The translations under genes were made by a program, and so were the position numbers. DNA of 11,302 bases. Source: Methanobacteriota archaeon (GTDB lineage Archaea > Halobacteriota > Methanosarcinia > Methanosarcinales > Methanosarcinaceae). The notes beneath the pieces were generated by a model that was not told the origin of the DNA, ran no database searches, and saw nothing but the letters and a program-made list of their open reading frames with translations. Below are positions 1 to 7,543 of the stretch, one piece after another. Every line of letters starts with the position of its first letter. The stretch's first letter is position 1. The stretch covers positions 1 to 11,302 of the forward strand of contig JAUPKV010000348.1 in the NCBI GenBank assembly GCA_030837265.1. Reading direction: 5' to 3'.

Positions 1-77
1 CTGTATGATGAGGTAAAATGAGTTAACTTTAACCCCATCCTGATATCATTTTCCTTTTTCCTTTTTTCTTCTGCCAG

Positions 78-203
78 GACTATCGGATACCTCAAGGAAA
101 AAACCAGGAGGCGGGTCAACTTTATGAGCACCTCGACTTTAAAATCATGGGCGAAACAGATATGGACTACCTGCGAACACTGCAACGGATTCGAAAAAGA
201 AAA
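78..203 (+). pseudogene. Probable C-terminal relic of a GNAT-family acetyltransferase
   Basis: This plus-strand frame reads as protein with plausible codon choice from 78 and contains NQEAGQLYEHLDFKIMGE, which resembles the last strand-helix-strand of GNAT acetyltransferases (pattern N-x-x-A-x-x-LYE-x-LGF-x-x-x-GE). The usual LGF is LDF here. The segment ends in a basic run (RIRKRK), as many short GNAT proteins do. No acetyl-CoA-binding R/Q-x-x-G-x-G/A loop lies upstream; the frame instead runs back through a pyrimidine tract (about 50-75) to a stop at 30-32 with no usable start. I therefore read it as a truncated remnant. It points toward the sulfatase cluster and ends before the 3' end of the LOR gene. 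Recognition rests on one motif, so confidence is limited. Confidence 0.35.
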
Positions 204-204
204 G
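193..204 (-). terminator. Possible U-tract terminator of the sulfatase cluster
   Basis: On the minus strand this reads CTTTTCTTTTTC, about 50 bases after the stop of the last gene in the cluster. Archaeal termination often uses U-rich tracts without a strong hairpin, and no hairpin is evident here. This is a weak positional call. Confidence 0.25.
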
Positions 205-254
205 TATCAATTATTCTTTTCCAATCTTCTCCAACCTTCTTCCAACCTATCTTA

Positions 255-782
255 TTAATCGTGGGCCATTTGATCGAGTGCAGCTGCAATCGCCAGGATC
301 AAGGCAGCATCCTGTGCGGGCTCAATCTCCACTCCATAGGTATCTCTTATCCGGAACCATTTTTTTGAGACCTCGGCGACTTTTTCCCTCCCGGCATCAA
401 TCTTATACTCATGGTCCAGAATATTGCCCTGGACCTCCAGCTCAGGCCCGTTTGCGACTTCCACTTTCCAGCGGTCGCGAAGAGGTGAGATCAGGGCTTT
501 TTTAATCGTTGCAGCTGTTTTTCCGTTAGCGTCCAGGACGTCCATCGTATCCTTTATCCTTAGAAGCTTCTCCTGGAGTTTATATACCTCATTGCCCTGC
601 ACATCCCTGATAATCAGGGTGTTGCGCAGGCGGAGAGCTTTGCCGTCAACGTAGAATTCCCTCTCCCCGGCTTCATTTTCTATCCAGTAGTCATCTCCTA
701 TGGAAACAAGTTTTTCGTGCATTTTATAGCGTTGTACGTTTTCTGCTCCGCGGCCTCTGATACCGCCCATTATTCGTCTCAT
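255..782 (-). CDS. LURP-one-related (LOR) family protein, tubby-like beta-barrel
   Basis: The protein of about 175 aa matches the LOR/LURP1 family along its whole length: the N-terminal segment YKMHEKLVSIGDDYWIEN, a repeated strand pattern of 'x-L-x-I-R-D-x-x-G-x-E' type, then DRWKVEV, LEVQGNILDHEYKI, VSKKWFRIRDTYGVEI and a C-terminal helix ALILAIAAALDQM. Known relatives adopt the 12-stranded barrel with a central helix shared with Tubby and phospholipid scramblases; their biochemical role is poorly defined. There is no signal peptide. I chose ATG at 782, preceded by AAGGAGTGAT with 9 bases between GGAG and the start; a TTG one codon earlier (785) is possible but less likely. The gene is last in the sulfatase cluster, 49 bases after sulfatase 1, so cotranscription is likely. 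A membrane or lipid role is only an inference from the fold. Confidence 0.88.
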   Translation of the reverse strand: MRRIMGGIRGRGAENVQRYKMHEKLVSIGDDYWIENEAGEREFYVDGKALRLRNTLIIRDVQGNEVYKLQEKLLRIKDTMDVLDANGKTAATIKKALISPLRDRWKVEVANGPELEVQGNILDHEYKIDAGREKVAEVSKKWFRIRDTYGVEIEPAQDAALILAIAAALDQMAHD

Positions 783-834
783 CAATAATCACTCCTTTCC
801 CTGCAGATTTTCATTCCAAATAAATTTTTAACCG

Positions 835-2325
835 TTAGGTGCTGCCGATCCCATGCAAGAGCTTTTCCATTACCTGGTTTACAGTAAAGCTTGCCGCTTT
901 CTGGCGTGGAGGGAATTCTTTAAATGTTGCCAAAAAGTCTCCCACAATTCCCTGAGCGGGCACCAGGAGGAAGGCGTGATCCAGCATCCAGTCATAGTAA
1001 GTATTAGAGGTCTGATCTGCTCTTTCATATGGGTCGGTGCGCAGGTTGAATATTTTCGGTACACGCAGCGGGACAAAAGGTTCGGCCCAGACCAGGAGTG
1101 TGCCGACAGCTCGCTGCTCCAAAAAGACCATTTTCCAGTTGTCGTACCGTAGAGCTACCAGGTCTCCGTCGTCAGAGAAGTAAAAGAACTCATTCCGGGG
1201 AGATTTTTTCTCCTTTCCGGTCAGGTAGGGTAGCAGATTATAGCCGTCAAGATGCACCTTGAAAGATTTGTCTCCGGCTTTGTAGCTTTTTTTAAGTTTT
1301 TCCTTAATATCCGGATCTCCTGCCGCTGCAAGCAAAGTAGGCAGCCAATCAAGGTGGCTAACTATCTCGTTAGATATTGTGCCTGCAGGAATCTTTCCAG
1401 GCCAGCGCATTACCTCAGGCACGCGGAAAGCTCCTTCCCAACAGGAGTTTTTCTCGTTGCGGAACGGAGTCATAGCTGCATCGGGCCAGGAGTTCATGTG
1501 TGGTCCGTTGTCCGTGCTGTAGATAACAATGGTATCATTCGCAATGCCGATTTCGTCCAGCAGGTCAAGAAGTACACCTACCTGCCGATCATGCTCGATC
1601 ATGGCATCATGGTACTCGGATTGCCAGCGTCCTGACTGTCCCTTTATCCTTTCCGGGATATGAGTCCTGAAATGCATTCTTGTAGTATTGAACCAGACAA
1701 AGAACGGCTTTTCCGCTTCATGCTGACGTTTGATAAAATCGATGGCTGCATCCAGAAACTCCTGGTCTACGTCTTCCATTCGTTTTCTGTTCAACGGGCC
1801 GGTATCTTCGATGCGTCCGTCGGCATAGCTGTGGATTACGCCCCTGGGGCCGTAGTTCTTCCGGAAATTAGGGAAGTCTTTTTCAGATGGATAATCACGG
1901 TCTTCAGGTTCCTCTTCAGCGTTCAAATGATAAAGATTACCAAAAAACTCGTCAAAACCATGGTTGGTGGGCAAGTGCTCGTCCCGGTCCCCTAGATGGT
2001 TCTTCCCAAACTGGCCAGTCGCATAACCCAACGGTTTCAGCAGTTCGGCAATTGTTGGATCCTCAAGCCGGATTCCTACTTTTGCACCTGGCATTCCCAC
2101 CTTGCTCAGCCCGGTACGGAAAGCACTCTGCCCCGTGATAAAAGATGCCCTGCCAGCAGTGCAGCTCTGTTCCCCGTAAGAGTCCGTAAACTTGATGCCT
2201 TCATCAGCAATCCTATCAATATTCGGTGTTCCGTATCCCATAAGGCCGTCGCTGTAGCAACTGAGGTTGCTAATGCCAATGTCATCTCCCCAGATGACCA
2301 GTATGTTTGGTTTCTTTTCTGCCAT
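835..2325 (-). CDS. Arylsulfatase-type sulfatase, formylglycine-dependent (CTAGR active site)
   Basis: A 496-aa sulfatase (alkaline-phosphatase superfamily) predicted to hydrolyse a sulfate ester. Metal ligands are visible: D14-D15 in NILVIWGDDIG, and D272-N273 in STDNGP. The nucleophile site is SCTAGR with Cys55 (C-x-A-x-R), to be oxidised to formylglycine; K108 and H110 in GKNHLG, H218 and K292 fit the sulfate-contact positions. Length and C-terminal region, with motif FKEFPPRQKAASF near residue 470, look complete and match a cytosolic family I recall from bacteria in which CTAGR is normal. There is no signal peptide or membrane segment, so action is probably cytoplasmic. The ATG at 2325 has GGGGG about 7 bases upstream. 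The start lies 18 bases after the maturase stop, supporting cotranscription and in-cell activation by it. The natural substrate cannot be told from sequence. Confidence 0.93.
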   Translation of the reverse strand: MAEKKPNILVIWGDDIGISNLSCYSDGLMGYGTPNIDRIADEGIKFTDSYGEQSCTAGRASFITGQSAFRTGLSKVGMPGAKVGIRLEDPTIAELLKPLGYATGQFGKNHLGDRDEHLPTNHGFDEFFGNLYHLNAEEEPEDRDYPSEKDFPNFRKNYGPRGVIHSYADGRIEDTGPLNRKRMEDVDQEFLDAAIDFIKRQHEAEKPFFVWFNTTRMHFRTHIPERIKGQSGRWQSEYHDAMIEHDRQVGVLLDLLDEIGIANDTIVIYSTDNGPHMNSWPDAAMTPFRNEKNSCWEGAFRVPEVMRWPGKIPAGTISNEIVSHLDWLPTLLAAAGDPDIKEKLKKSYKAGDKSFKVHLDGYNLLPYLTGKEKKSPRNEFFYFSDDGDLVALRYDNWKMVFLEQRAVGTLLVWAEPFVPLRVPKIFNLRTDPYERADQTSNTYYDWMLDHAFLLVPAQGIVGDFLATFKEFPPRQKAASFTVNQVMEKLLHGIGST

Positions 2326-2343
2326 TCTTAACCCCCTATAGAT

Positions 2344-3642
2344 CTATGATAGCTCGGTCTTCTTGAGACCATGACAACGCTTGAACTTGAGTCTGCTGCC
2401 GCAGGGACAGGGATCGTTTCGTCCTGCCCGGGCAAAAGCATCTTCCAGAGCCAGAACTCTCATAACTTCCGAAGCCGGATAACCCCTGCGTAACAGCCCG
2501 GCAATAATCTGCATCGGAAAATCAATGTGATGAAAAAAAGCTTTCCAACCTTCACAGAGATAGTTCAAACCCAATTCACCTGCAGGCGCGGTCAGGAAGC
2601 GGTTTTTGGGACACTCCCCCCGGCAGGCGAATAAAACATCACATTCGCGACATACTTGAGGCAGCAGATCACACTTATTCTTCCCGAACCTGTACTGCCT
2701 TTCTGAGGCTGCAAGCTCGAGAATCTCTTTTTCCATGATATTCCCCAGCAGATATTCAGGTTCTACAAAATGATCACATGAGTAGAGGTCACCGTTATGC
2801 TCCAGAGCAAGCCCGATACCGCACGTTTCTTCAAAAACGCACATGCCTGAAGGCAGACCAAGCCATCTGCGGGCAGAAGCTTCAAAAGTCTGCACGAATA
2901 TCCTTCCTACGTCTTTTCGCACCCATTCATCAAAAATGCGGCTCAGGAAACTGCCAAACTGTTCAGGCAGTACTGAATGATTTGAAACCCCGGATCCTCT
3001 TTGATGGAATGTATGTCCTTCTTCATCGACCCTATCCACAACCGGAATAAACTGGATCCAGTCTGTTCCTGCTTCATCACGTAAGAAGCGATAGACTTCC
3101 AGAGGATAATCGGCATTGAGCCTGTTGACTGTAGTCAGGACATTGTATTCCACACCGTACTTTTGCAGTAAGCGCAACCCCTGCATGACCCGGTCGAATG
3201 ACCCTTTCCCTCCTTTGTCCACACGGTAAGCATCGTGCAGTTCACACGGGCCATCGATACTGATTCCGATAAGAAAATTGTTTTCCTTAAAGAACCGGCA
3301 CCATTCGTCGTCCAGGAGCGTGCCGTTAGTCTGCATCGTATTTTCGAACGTCATGCCAGGTTTTCCGTACTTATCCTGCAGCTCGATAGCACGCTTGTAA
3401 AAGTCAATGCCCATAAGTGTGGGTTCACCCCCCTGCCAGGCAACGGTTACCTGCGGGCTGCGGTGAGCTTTGATAAGCTGTCGGATGTAACTTTCCAGCA
3501 CTTCGTCTGACATGCGGAACTTGCTGCCGGGATAGAGCATTTCCTTGTCAAGAAAAAAGCAGTATTTGCATGCCAGATTGCATATGGCTCCAGTCGGCTT
3601 TGCCAGCATATGAATGCGTAAAGGCGGGTAGTTTTGCGCCAT
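2344..3642 (-). CDS. Anaerobic sulfatase-maturating enzyme (radical SAM/SPASM) with C-terminal SEC-C motif
   Basis: Oxygen-independent oxidation of the active-site Cys (or Ser) of sulfatases to formylglycine. Numbered from ATG 3642 (432 aa): radical-SAM cluster ligands C21, C25, C28 (CNLACKYC); GGEP at 71-74; a SPASM domain with the full pattern C274-x9-G-x4-C289, then C331-x2-C334-x5-C340-x3-C344, plus C268, C324 and C363. These should hold two auxiliary 4Fe-4S clusters. Asp290 directly after C289 matches the catalytic base of the Clostridium perfringens enzyme. Residues 408-424 add a SEC-C motif (NDPCPCG...KRCHG; C412, C414, C423, H424), a zinc-binding tail that the classical bacterial enzymes I know lack. 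Start choice: GTG at 3648 is also in frame; both have weak ribosome sites (GAGAGTGAG). The gene sits between two sulfatases, its obvious substrates, and may have its own promoter upstream. Confidence 0.94.
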   Translation of the reverse strand: MAQNYPPLRIHMLAKPTGAICNLACKYCFFLDKEMLYPGSKFRMSDEVLESYIRQLIKAHRSPQVTVAWQGGEPTLMGIDFYKRAIELQDKYGKPGMTFENTMQTNGTLLDDEWCRFFKENNFLIGISIDGPCELHDAYRVDKGGKGSFDRVMQGLRLLQKYGVEYNVLTTVNRLNADYPLEVYRFLRDEAGTDWIQFIPVVDRVDEEGHTFHQRGSGVSNHSVLPEQFGSFLSRIFDEWVRKDVGRIFVQTFEASARRWLGLPSGMCVFEETCGIGLALEHNGDLYSCDHFVEPEYLLGNIMEKEILELAASERQYRFGKNKCDLLPQVCRECDVLFACRGECPKNRFLTAPAGELGLNYLCEGWKAFFHHIDFPMQIIAGLLRRGYPASEVMRVLALEDAFARAGRNDPCPCGSRLKFKRCHGLKKTELS

Positions 3643-3700
3643 TCTCACTCTCTTGTCAGATCTATTTGAAATTTATTTTGTAAACTCTCTTGACTCATAG

Positions 3701-3740
3701 CCTGACAGATATAAATGGAAGGGATGCAAAATCTGTCAGG
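3701..3740 (-). promoter_or_regulatory. Inverted repeat overlapping a TATA-like box upstream of the maturase
   Basis: CCTGACAGAT at 3701-3710 and ATCTGTCAGG at 3731-3740 form a perfect 10-bp inverted repeat with a 20-base spacer. On the minus strand a TATA-like TTTATATC (3715-3708) sits between the arms and overlaps the downstream one; initiation about 25 bases on (near 3686) would leave a leader of roughly 45 bases before the ATG at 3642. A further half-site, ATCTGACA, occurs on the minus strand at 3661-3654. Either a regulator binds here and covers the TATA box, or the repeat folds as a hairpin in read-through mRNA from sulfatase 2, acting as terminator or processing site. The repeat is a direct observation; the function is inferred. 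Confidence 0.5.
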
Positions 3741-3742
3741 GT

Positions 3743-3780
3743 CGTCTCTTTACTGCCGCGCCGTCTCTTTACTGTCGCGC
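3743..3780. repeat. 19-bp tandem duplication spanning the stop codon of sulfatase 2
   Basis: Two adjacent 19-bp copies (3743-3761 and 3762-3780) of CGTCTCTTTACTGYCGCGC differ at one position (C versus T). The copy at 3762-3780 includes the TAA stop (3769-3771) of the large sulfatase; the other copy lies just past it, shifted in frame. It looks like a replication-slippage duplication and has no obvious coding consequence. Confidence 0.85.
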
Positions 3781-6135
3781 CATGACCATACGCGTTTTAG
3801 CTTCCTTGTCCTCGATCAGCTCACCGCTCACATCCACGGTCACGCTATGGATCTTACCCGTGAACTCAAATGGAGGCTGGTAGTCAGGTGTGACTGGTGA
3901 TCCATGAGCTGAGCCACAGGTTACCCCCCCGGTTAACCCGAGTGCAAGCGGAGTCGTTACAGGTACATCAGCCTTGCCTACTAACTTTCCGTCGATAAAG
4001 AGCTTAGCCCTGCCAGGTGAGCCCTTGCCCTTAGCAAAATCCGGCTTACCCGTAACCTCGAACTCGAAACCAAGTAGATGTCTCCCCACCGGCATTTTCT
4101 CACTGGACTCTACAGAGTATAGAGCCTTACCTACGTAGTTGTGTACCCAGTACAGCTTTCCGCCTTTGATATAGAACGAATAGCCGGAGTCAATACCACC
4201 ATGGGCAAGCAAGATTCCTTCAGCGCCTCCTGCAGGGATCTCGACATCAGCTGTGATACTGTGCGGACGGTTGAGAACCTTAACTGCTGCATTTGCGGGA
4301 ACTCCCTGGGTTCCGGGATAATAGGTGTAGCTTGTTCTGTCGGTTGCAATCTCTGGCCGTTCATCAGCAAGACGTAACACACCGCGGCCATCAATTGGCA
4401 GCACGTTGTATTTTCCGGCCTCCACGTACCAGGTGGCAATCATCTCGATCAACTTCGGCCGGTTTTCTGCAGCCACGTTCTCGTTTTCTGTCCAATCCTT
4501 CTCTATGTGGTAAAGCTCCCAGTCTTTTGCATCCAGCTCGGTCAACTTGTCTGCAGAAATCGGTTCACCGAAGGGTTTTCCTGCCTCAATGAAGGAAGGC
4601 CCGGGCCATGGACATACAGCACGCCAGCCATTGTGATACAAAGAGCGGTGCCCCATCATCTCGAAGTACTGGGTGTGGTGCCTGGTAAGTGCACTTGCAT
4701 CTTCAAAGGTATGTGCAAAACTTACACCTTCTATGGGCGATTGGGTTACACCCTTAATAACCGTCAGGGGCTCAATTCCAAGGCAGTCCAGAACCGTAGG
4801 TACCATATCGATAGCGTGGGCGTACTGGCTTCGAATCTCTCCTCGGGCCTTTATACCCCTGGGCCAGTGGACAATAAAGGGGTCGCTGATACCGCCACGG
4901 TAGGTCTCTCGTTTCCAGCGGCGGAAGGGCGTATTCCCGGCCCAGGTCCAACCCCAGGCATAGTGGTTGAAGGTCTCCGGGCTCCCCAGCTTATCCAGGG
5001 CTGCGAGGTTATCCTCAAGCGACTCAGGCACATTGTTGAAAAATAAATTCTCATTGACAGATCCCGTGGGGCCCCCTTCGGAACTGGCACCGTTGTCGGA
5101 AATCACCATGATTAGCGTGTTTTCAAACTCACCAATGTCCTTCAGGAACTGCAGCAACCTGCCGATATGGTAATCGGTGTGTTCCAAAAACCCGGCAAAG
5201 ACTTCCATCATACGGGCGTAGAGCTTCTTTTCTTCCGGCGAGCATTCCTCCCAGGGCTTGACATCCGGGTCATGGCGAGATAGTTTTGCGTCTTTTGGGA
5301 CGACGCCCAGTTCCTTCTGCCGGGCGAATGTTTTCTCCCTGTAAGCCTCCCAACCATCATCAAACTTGCCTCTATATTTGTCCGCCCACTCTTTAGGAAC
5401 CTGGTGAGGAGCATGCATGGCTCCCGTGCAGAAATACATGAAAAAAGGCTTGTTGGGAGCGACCTGTTTAGCGTCAGCAATGAACTGGATAGCCCGATTT
5501 GCAAGATCCTCATTCAAGGTGTAGCCTTCTTCGGGAGTCCTGGGAGGGTTTACGGAATGATTATCATAGGTAAGTTCAGGGTAATACTGATGAGTTTCGC
5601 CTCCTAAAAAGCCGTAGAAACGCTCGAACCCTCTTCCTAAAGGCCAGCGGTCATAAGGTCCGGCTGCCGAGATCTGATCTGCGGGGGTTAAATGCCATTT
5701 TCCGATGGCGTAGGTATTGTAACCGTGCTGCTGTAGTATCTCTGATAAAAAACCGTTCTCAAGAGGTATATAGCCATTATATCCCGGATAACCGGTTGAG
5801 CCCTCGGTAATGCAGGCCATATTATTCGAATGATGGTTTCGGCCGGTCAACATGCACGAACGGCTAGGAGAACACAGTGCAGTCGTATGCATATTGGTAT
5901 AGGCAATGCCTCCTGCAGCCAGACTATCCAAGTTGGGTGTCTGGATAGGGCTGCCGTAGCAGCCGAACTGTCCAAAACCTGTGTCGTCCAGCACAATGAA
6001 AAGTACGTTTGGAGCACCCTCTTTGGCGCGCAGTGGTTCCGGCCATACTGGTTTCGACTGGTCTTCAGTGCGCCCGATTACGCCAGGGAAAGTGGTTCCT
6101 GGTTTGTATTCTTTCAGCGGCATTTTCAGCGGCAT
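3769..6135 (-). CDS. Large arylsulfatase (AtsA-like, about 788 aa), formylglycine-dependent (CSPSR active site)
   Basis: Sulfatase-family enzyme predicted to cleave sulfate esters. Visible residues: D50-D51 in VLFIVLDDTGFG, the signature C88-S-P-S-R92 with Cys88 as formylglycine precursor, K146 and H148 in GKWHL, H241, D347-N348 in VISDNG, and K408 in PFRRWKRETYRGG. The catalytic part spans roughly residues 40-560. Residues ~620-788 form a beta-rich region (GGIDSGYSFYIKGGKLYWVHNY, AKLFIDGK) resembling a lectin-like beta-sandwich, as in the ~780-aa AtsA/AtsD enzymes of mycobacteria. No signal peptide is present; the N-terminus MPLKMPLKEY is polar, implying a cytosolic enzyme. GGAGG lies 4 bases before ATG 6135; the second ATG at 6123 is 16 bases from it, so the first is preferred. 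It is the first gene of the sulfatase cluster, 120 bases before the maturase. Base composition looks higher in G+C than the right part of the window. Confidence 0.94.
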   Translation of the reverse strand: MPLKMPLKEYKPGTTFPGVIGRTEDQSKPVWPEPLRAKEGAPNVLFIVLDDTGFGQFGCYGSPIQTPNLDSLAAGGIAYTNMHTTALCSPSRSCMLTGRNHHSNNMACITEGSTGYPGYNGYIPLENGFLSEILQQHGYNTYAIGKWHLTPADQISAAGPYDRWPLGRGFERFYGFLGGETHQYYPELTYDNHSVNPPRTPEEGYTLNEDLANRAIQFIADAKQVAPNKPFFMYFCTGAMHAPHQVPKEWADKYRGKFDDGWEAYREKTFARQKELGVVPKDAKLSRHDPDVKPWEECSPEEKKLYARMMEVFAGFLEHTDYHIGRLLQFLKDIGEFENTLIMVISDNGASSEGGPTGSVNENLFFNNVPESLEDNLAALDKLGSPETFNHYAWGWTWAGNTPFRRWKRETYRGGISDPFIVHWPRGIKARGEIRSQYAHAIDMVPTVLDCLGIEPLTVIKGVTQSPIEGVSFAHTFEDASALTRHHTQYFEMMGHRSLYHNGWRAVCPWPGPSFIEAGKPFGEPISADKLTELDAKDWELYHIEKDWTENENVAAENRPKLIEMIATWYVEAGKYNVLPIDGRGVLRLADERPEIATDRTSYTYYPGTQGVPANAAVKVLNRPHSITADVEIPAGGAEGILLAHGGIDSGYSFYIKGGKLYWVHNYVGKALYSVESSEKMPVGRHLLGFEFEVTGKPDFAKGKGSPGRAKLFIDGKLVGKADVPVTTPLALGLTGGVTCGSAHGSPVTPDYQPPFEFTGKIHSVTVDVSGELIEDKEAKTRMVMARQ
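6112..6135 (-). repeat. 12-bp tandem duplication of the start region of sulfatase 2
   Basis: The first 24 coding bases are two identical copies of ATGCCGCTGAAA, giving MPLKMPLK and two in-frame start codons. The ribosome site fits the first copy better. The duplication keeps the frame, so it adds four residues or moves the start away from the ribosome site. Confidence 0.9.
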
Positions 6136-6234
6136 TTATCCTCCGATCAATATAAGGATTTAATTGGAGATATGTGAAAATAAGAATGGAGGGAGGGACT
6201 ACTATTGGCTCCCCACCACACACTTTATTTTATT

Positions 6235-6250
6235 CAGAACCGTTGTTCTG
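6235..6250. promoter_or_regulatory. Stem-loop between the DUF1269 gene and sulfatase 2
   Basis: CAGAAC-CGTT-GTTCTG is a perfect 6-bp stem with a 4-base loop, lying in the 169-base gap between the two minus-strand genes. On the minus strand it follows the DUF1269 stop by about 55 bases and is followed by an AATAAAATAAAG stretch (about 6234-6223) that could serve as a TATA-like element for sulfatase 2. It could be a terminator for the DUF1269 transcript or an operator; the sequence does not decide. Confidence 0.35.
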
Positions 6251-6304
6251 GCTTTTGGCCAATTTCCGGGAAAATCGGCATTCCGGAGGTTTATTCGATA
6301 AATT

Positions 6305-6811
6305 TTAACGTGCTGGAGCTGCTTCTTCTTCGGTAAACGCTTCATGCAGCTTCTCTTCGTTTTCTTTGGAAAGGTTGGTAGCAATGATTTCAAACCTGAA
6401 CTGTTTCATGGCATCTACTACCTTGTCTTCAACTGCATCACTTGTCATAAGAAAGAGGGCTGAGGTGCCTTCAGTCACTTTACTGCGGACCGACTTCATG
6501 AAGTCTTCGTCTATACCTACTTTGGTCATGGAACCTGCCAGTGCGCCCATTGCGGCCCCGGCAACCATGCCAAATATGGGAATAAAGAAGATTAACCCAA
6601 AGAGCAGACCCCAAAAAGCTCCGCTCAGTGCACCTGCACCTTTTAAATCACCCAGGTGTTTAGTTGTTGGTTTCTTTTTTCCCTCAGGCCAACTGACTAT
6701 GGCTGCATCGTGCAGTTTAATCAGTTGTCTCTTGTCTAAACTCTCGATCACATCAAGTGCATTTTCTGCACCTTTTGCGTTATCAAATTTAAGAACTGTT
6801 AAAGTTGTCAT
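6305..6811 (-). CDS. DUF1269 family predicted membrane protein
   Basis: 168 aa. The N-terminus, TVLKFDNAKGAENALDVIESLDKRQLIKLHDAAIVSW, is the ferredoxin-like start typical of DUF1269. It is followed by a lysine-rich link (GKKKPTTK) and a glycine/alanine-rich hydrophobic hairpin at residues ~58-95 with small-residue packing (GxxxG-like spacing), then an alpha/beta segment ending in an acidic tail (EEEAAP). In bacteria and archaea such proteins are small membrane proteins of unknown function, sometimes linked to stress. AAGGAG lies 8 bases before ATG 6811. The stop is 169 bases before the sulfatase cluster in the same orientation; the gap contains a stem-loop, so cotranscription is uncertain. 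Confidence 0.85.
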   Translation of the reverse strand: MTTLTVLKFDNAKGAENALDVIESLDKRQLIKLHDAAIVSWPEGKKKPTTKHLGDLKGAGALSGAFWGLLFGLIFFIPIFGMVAGAAMGALAGSMTKVGIDEDFMKSVRSKVTEGTSALFLMTSDAVEDKVVDAMKQFRFEIIATNLSKENEEKLHEAFTEEEAAPAR

Positions 6812-7290
6812 AACTCAAGCTCCTTTATTATTTTCAGCTTTATTCCTTGGTTTATAGCTCCAGCACACCGGTCAAGATCGAATTTTATCAAAGCTTCGTT
6901 TTGATCTTTAACCTGAAGACGGGAGTATTTATCGAAAGAGCCGAAATAATAAGTAGTCTCATCATATCAATGTGGATCTCTTGTTCCCAAAATTTTTACA
7001 TCCATCTTGCATCAGGACTTTCAGGAAGAGTGTGTTTTAGGTCCAAAGGTTTTTCAGAGGGCAGCCAGAAAATTTTGCTTTGATCGAGAACCGGGAACAT
7101 GGTATTTTACAACCTTCTGCTCACGGCTTGCTGATGAAGACTTGCCAGTAACAGGATGCAATGCCAAAAAATGACATTAAAGCCTATGCTGACTAATTTT
7201 GGAATTATTGGCCCTTTTCGTCATTATTGAACTGCGACGTCTACCCCCAAAGTTTGCAGTCCGCTAATCGCAATTGTATATTTAGACTTT

Positions 7291-7312
7291 TATGTATATT
7301 ATATTATACATA
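7291..7312. repeat. AT-rich 8-bp perfect inverted repeat
   Basis: TATGTATA (7291-7298) and TATACATA (7305-7312) are separated by TTATAT. It contains TATA-like sequence on both strands and could be a promoter or protein-binding site, but no gene starts at a suitable distance on either side. Confidence 0.4.
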
Positions 7313-7543
7313 TGTCCTAATTTTATCAGGTTTACTGTTCCTTAAACTTCCGGGTTCATCGAAGTTGAATTATGACAGAAGAATTTAAAATATCTGAAAT
7401 CAAGTACCAAAGATTTTATGTCAAAAACTACATTTTAGACATTTAAGGGCTTAATGCTACTATCTTCGATAAGTGCATGAATCCTGTCCTTTTGTGGGAA
7501 GTTTAATTTTAACACAAGTTTATCTCCTGAAAAAAATGAACGA

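Noticed and set aside
50..78. Long pyrimidine tract ending in CAG, resembling a splice acceptor
   Set aside because: The window is archaeal; protein-gene splicing of this type does not occur there. The tract is more likely a terminator or junction sequence.
221..250. Imperfect tandem of CCAAYCTTCT-like units
   Set aside because: Only about three loose copies; too short and degenerate to call a functional repeat.
4507..5046. 179-codon plus-strand ORF inside sulfatase 2
   Set aside because: It is antisense to a gene with complete sulfatase motifs, has no recognisable domain, and other long antisense frames occur across the same gene, as expected from its codon bias.
6847..7083. 78-codon plus-strand ORF upstream of the DUF1269 gene
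   Set aside because: It begins with TTG, has no ribosome site and shows no family motif; it overlaps the likely promoter region of the DUF1269 gene.
7130..7192. Possible C/D-box small RNA (CTGATGA near 7131, CTGA at 7189)
   Set aside because: The C box has C instead of a purine at its first position, internal C'/D' boxes are poor, and the flanks do not pair into a terminal stem.
7372..7446. 24-codon plus-strand ORF (MTEEFKISEIKY...)
   Set aside because: No ribosome site upstream and no features beyond being open; too short to support.
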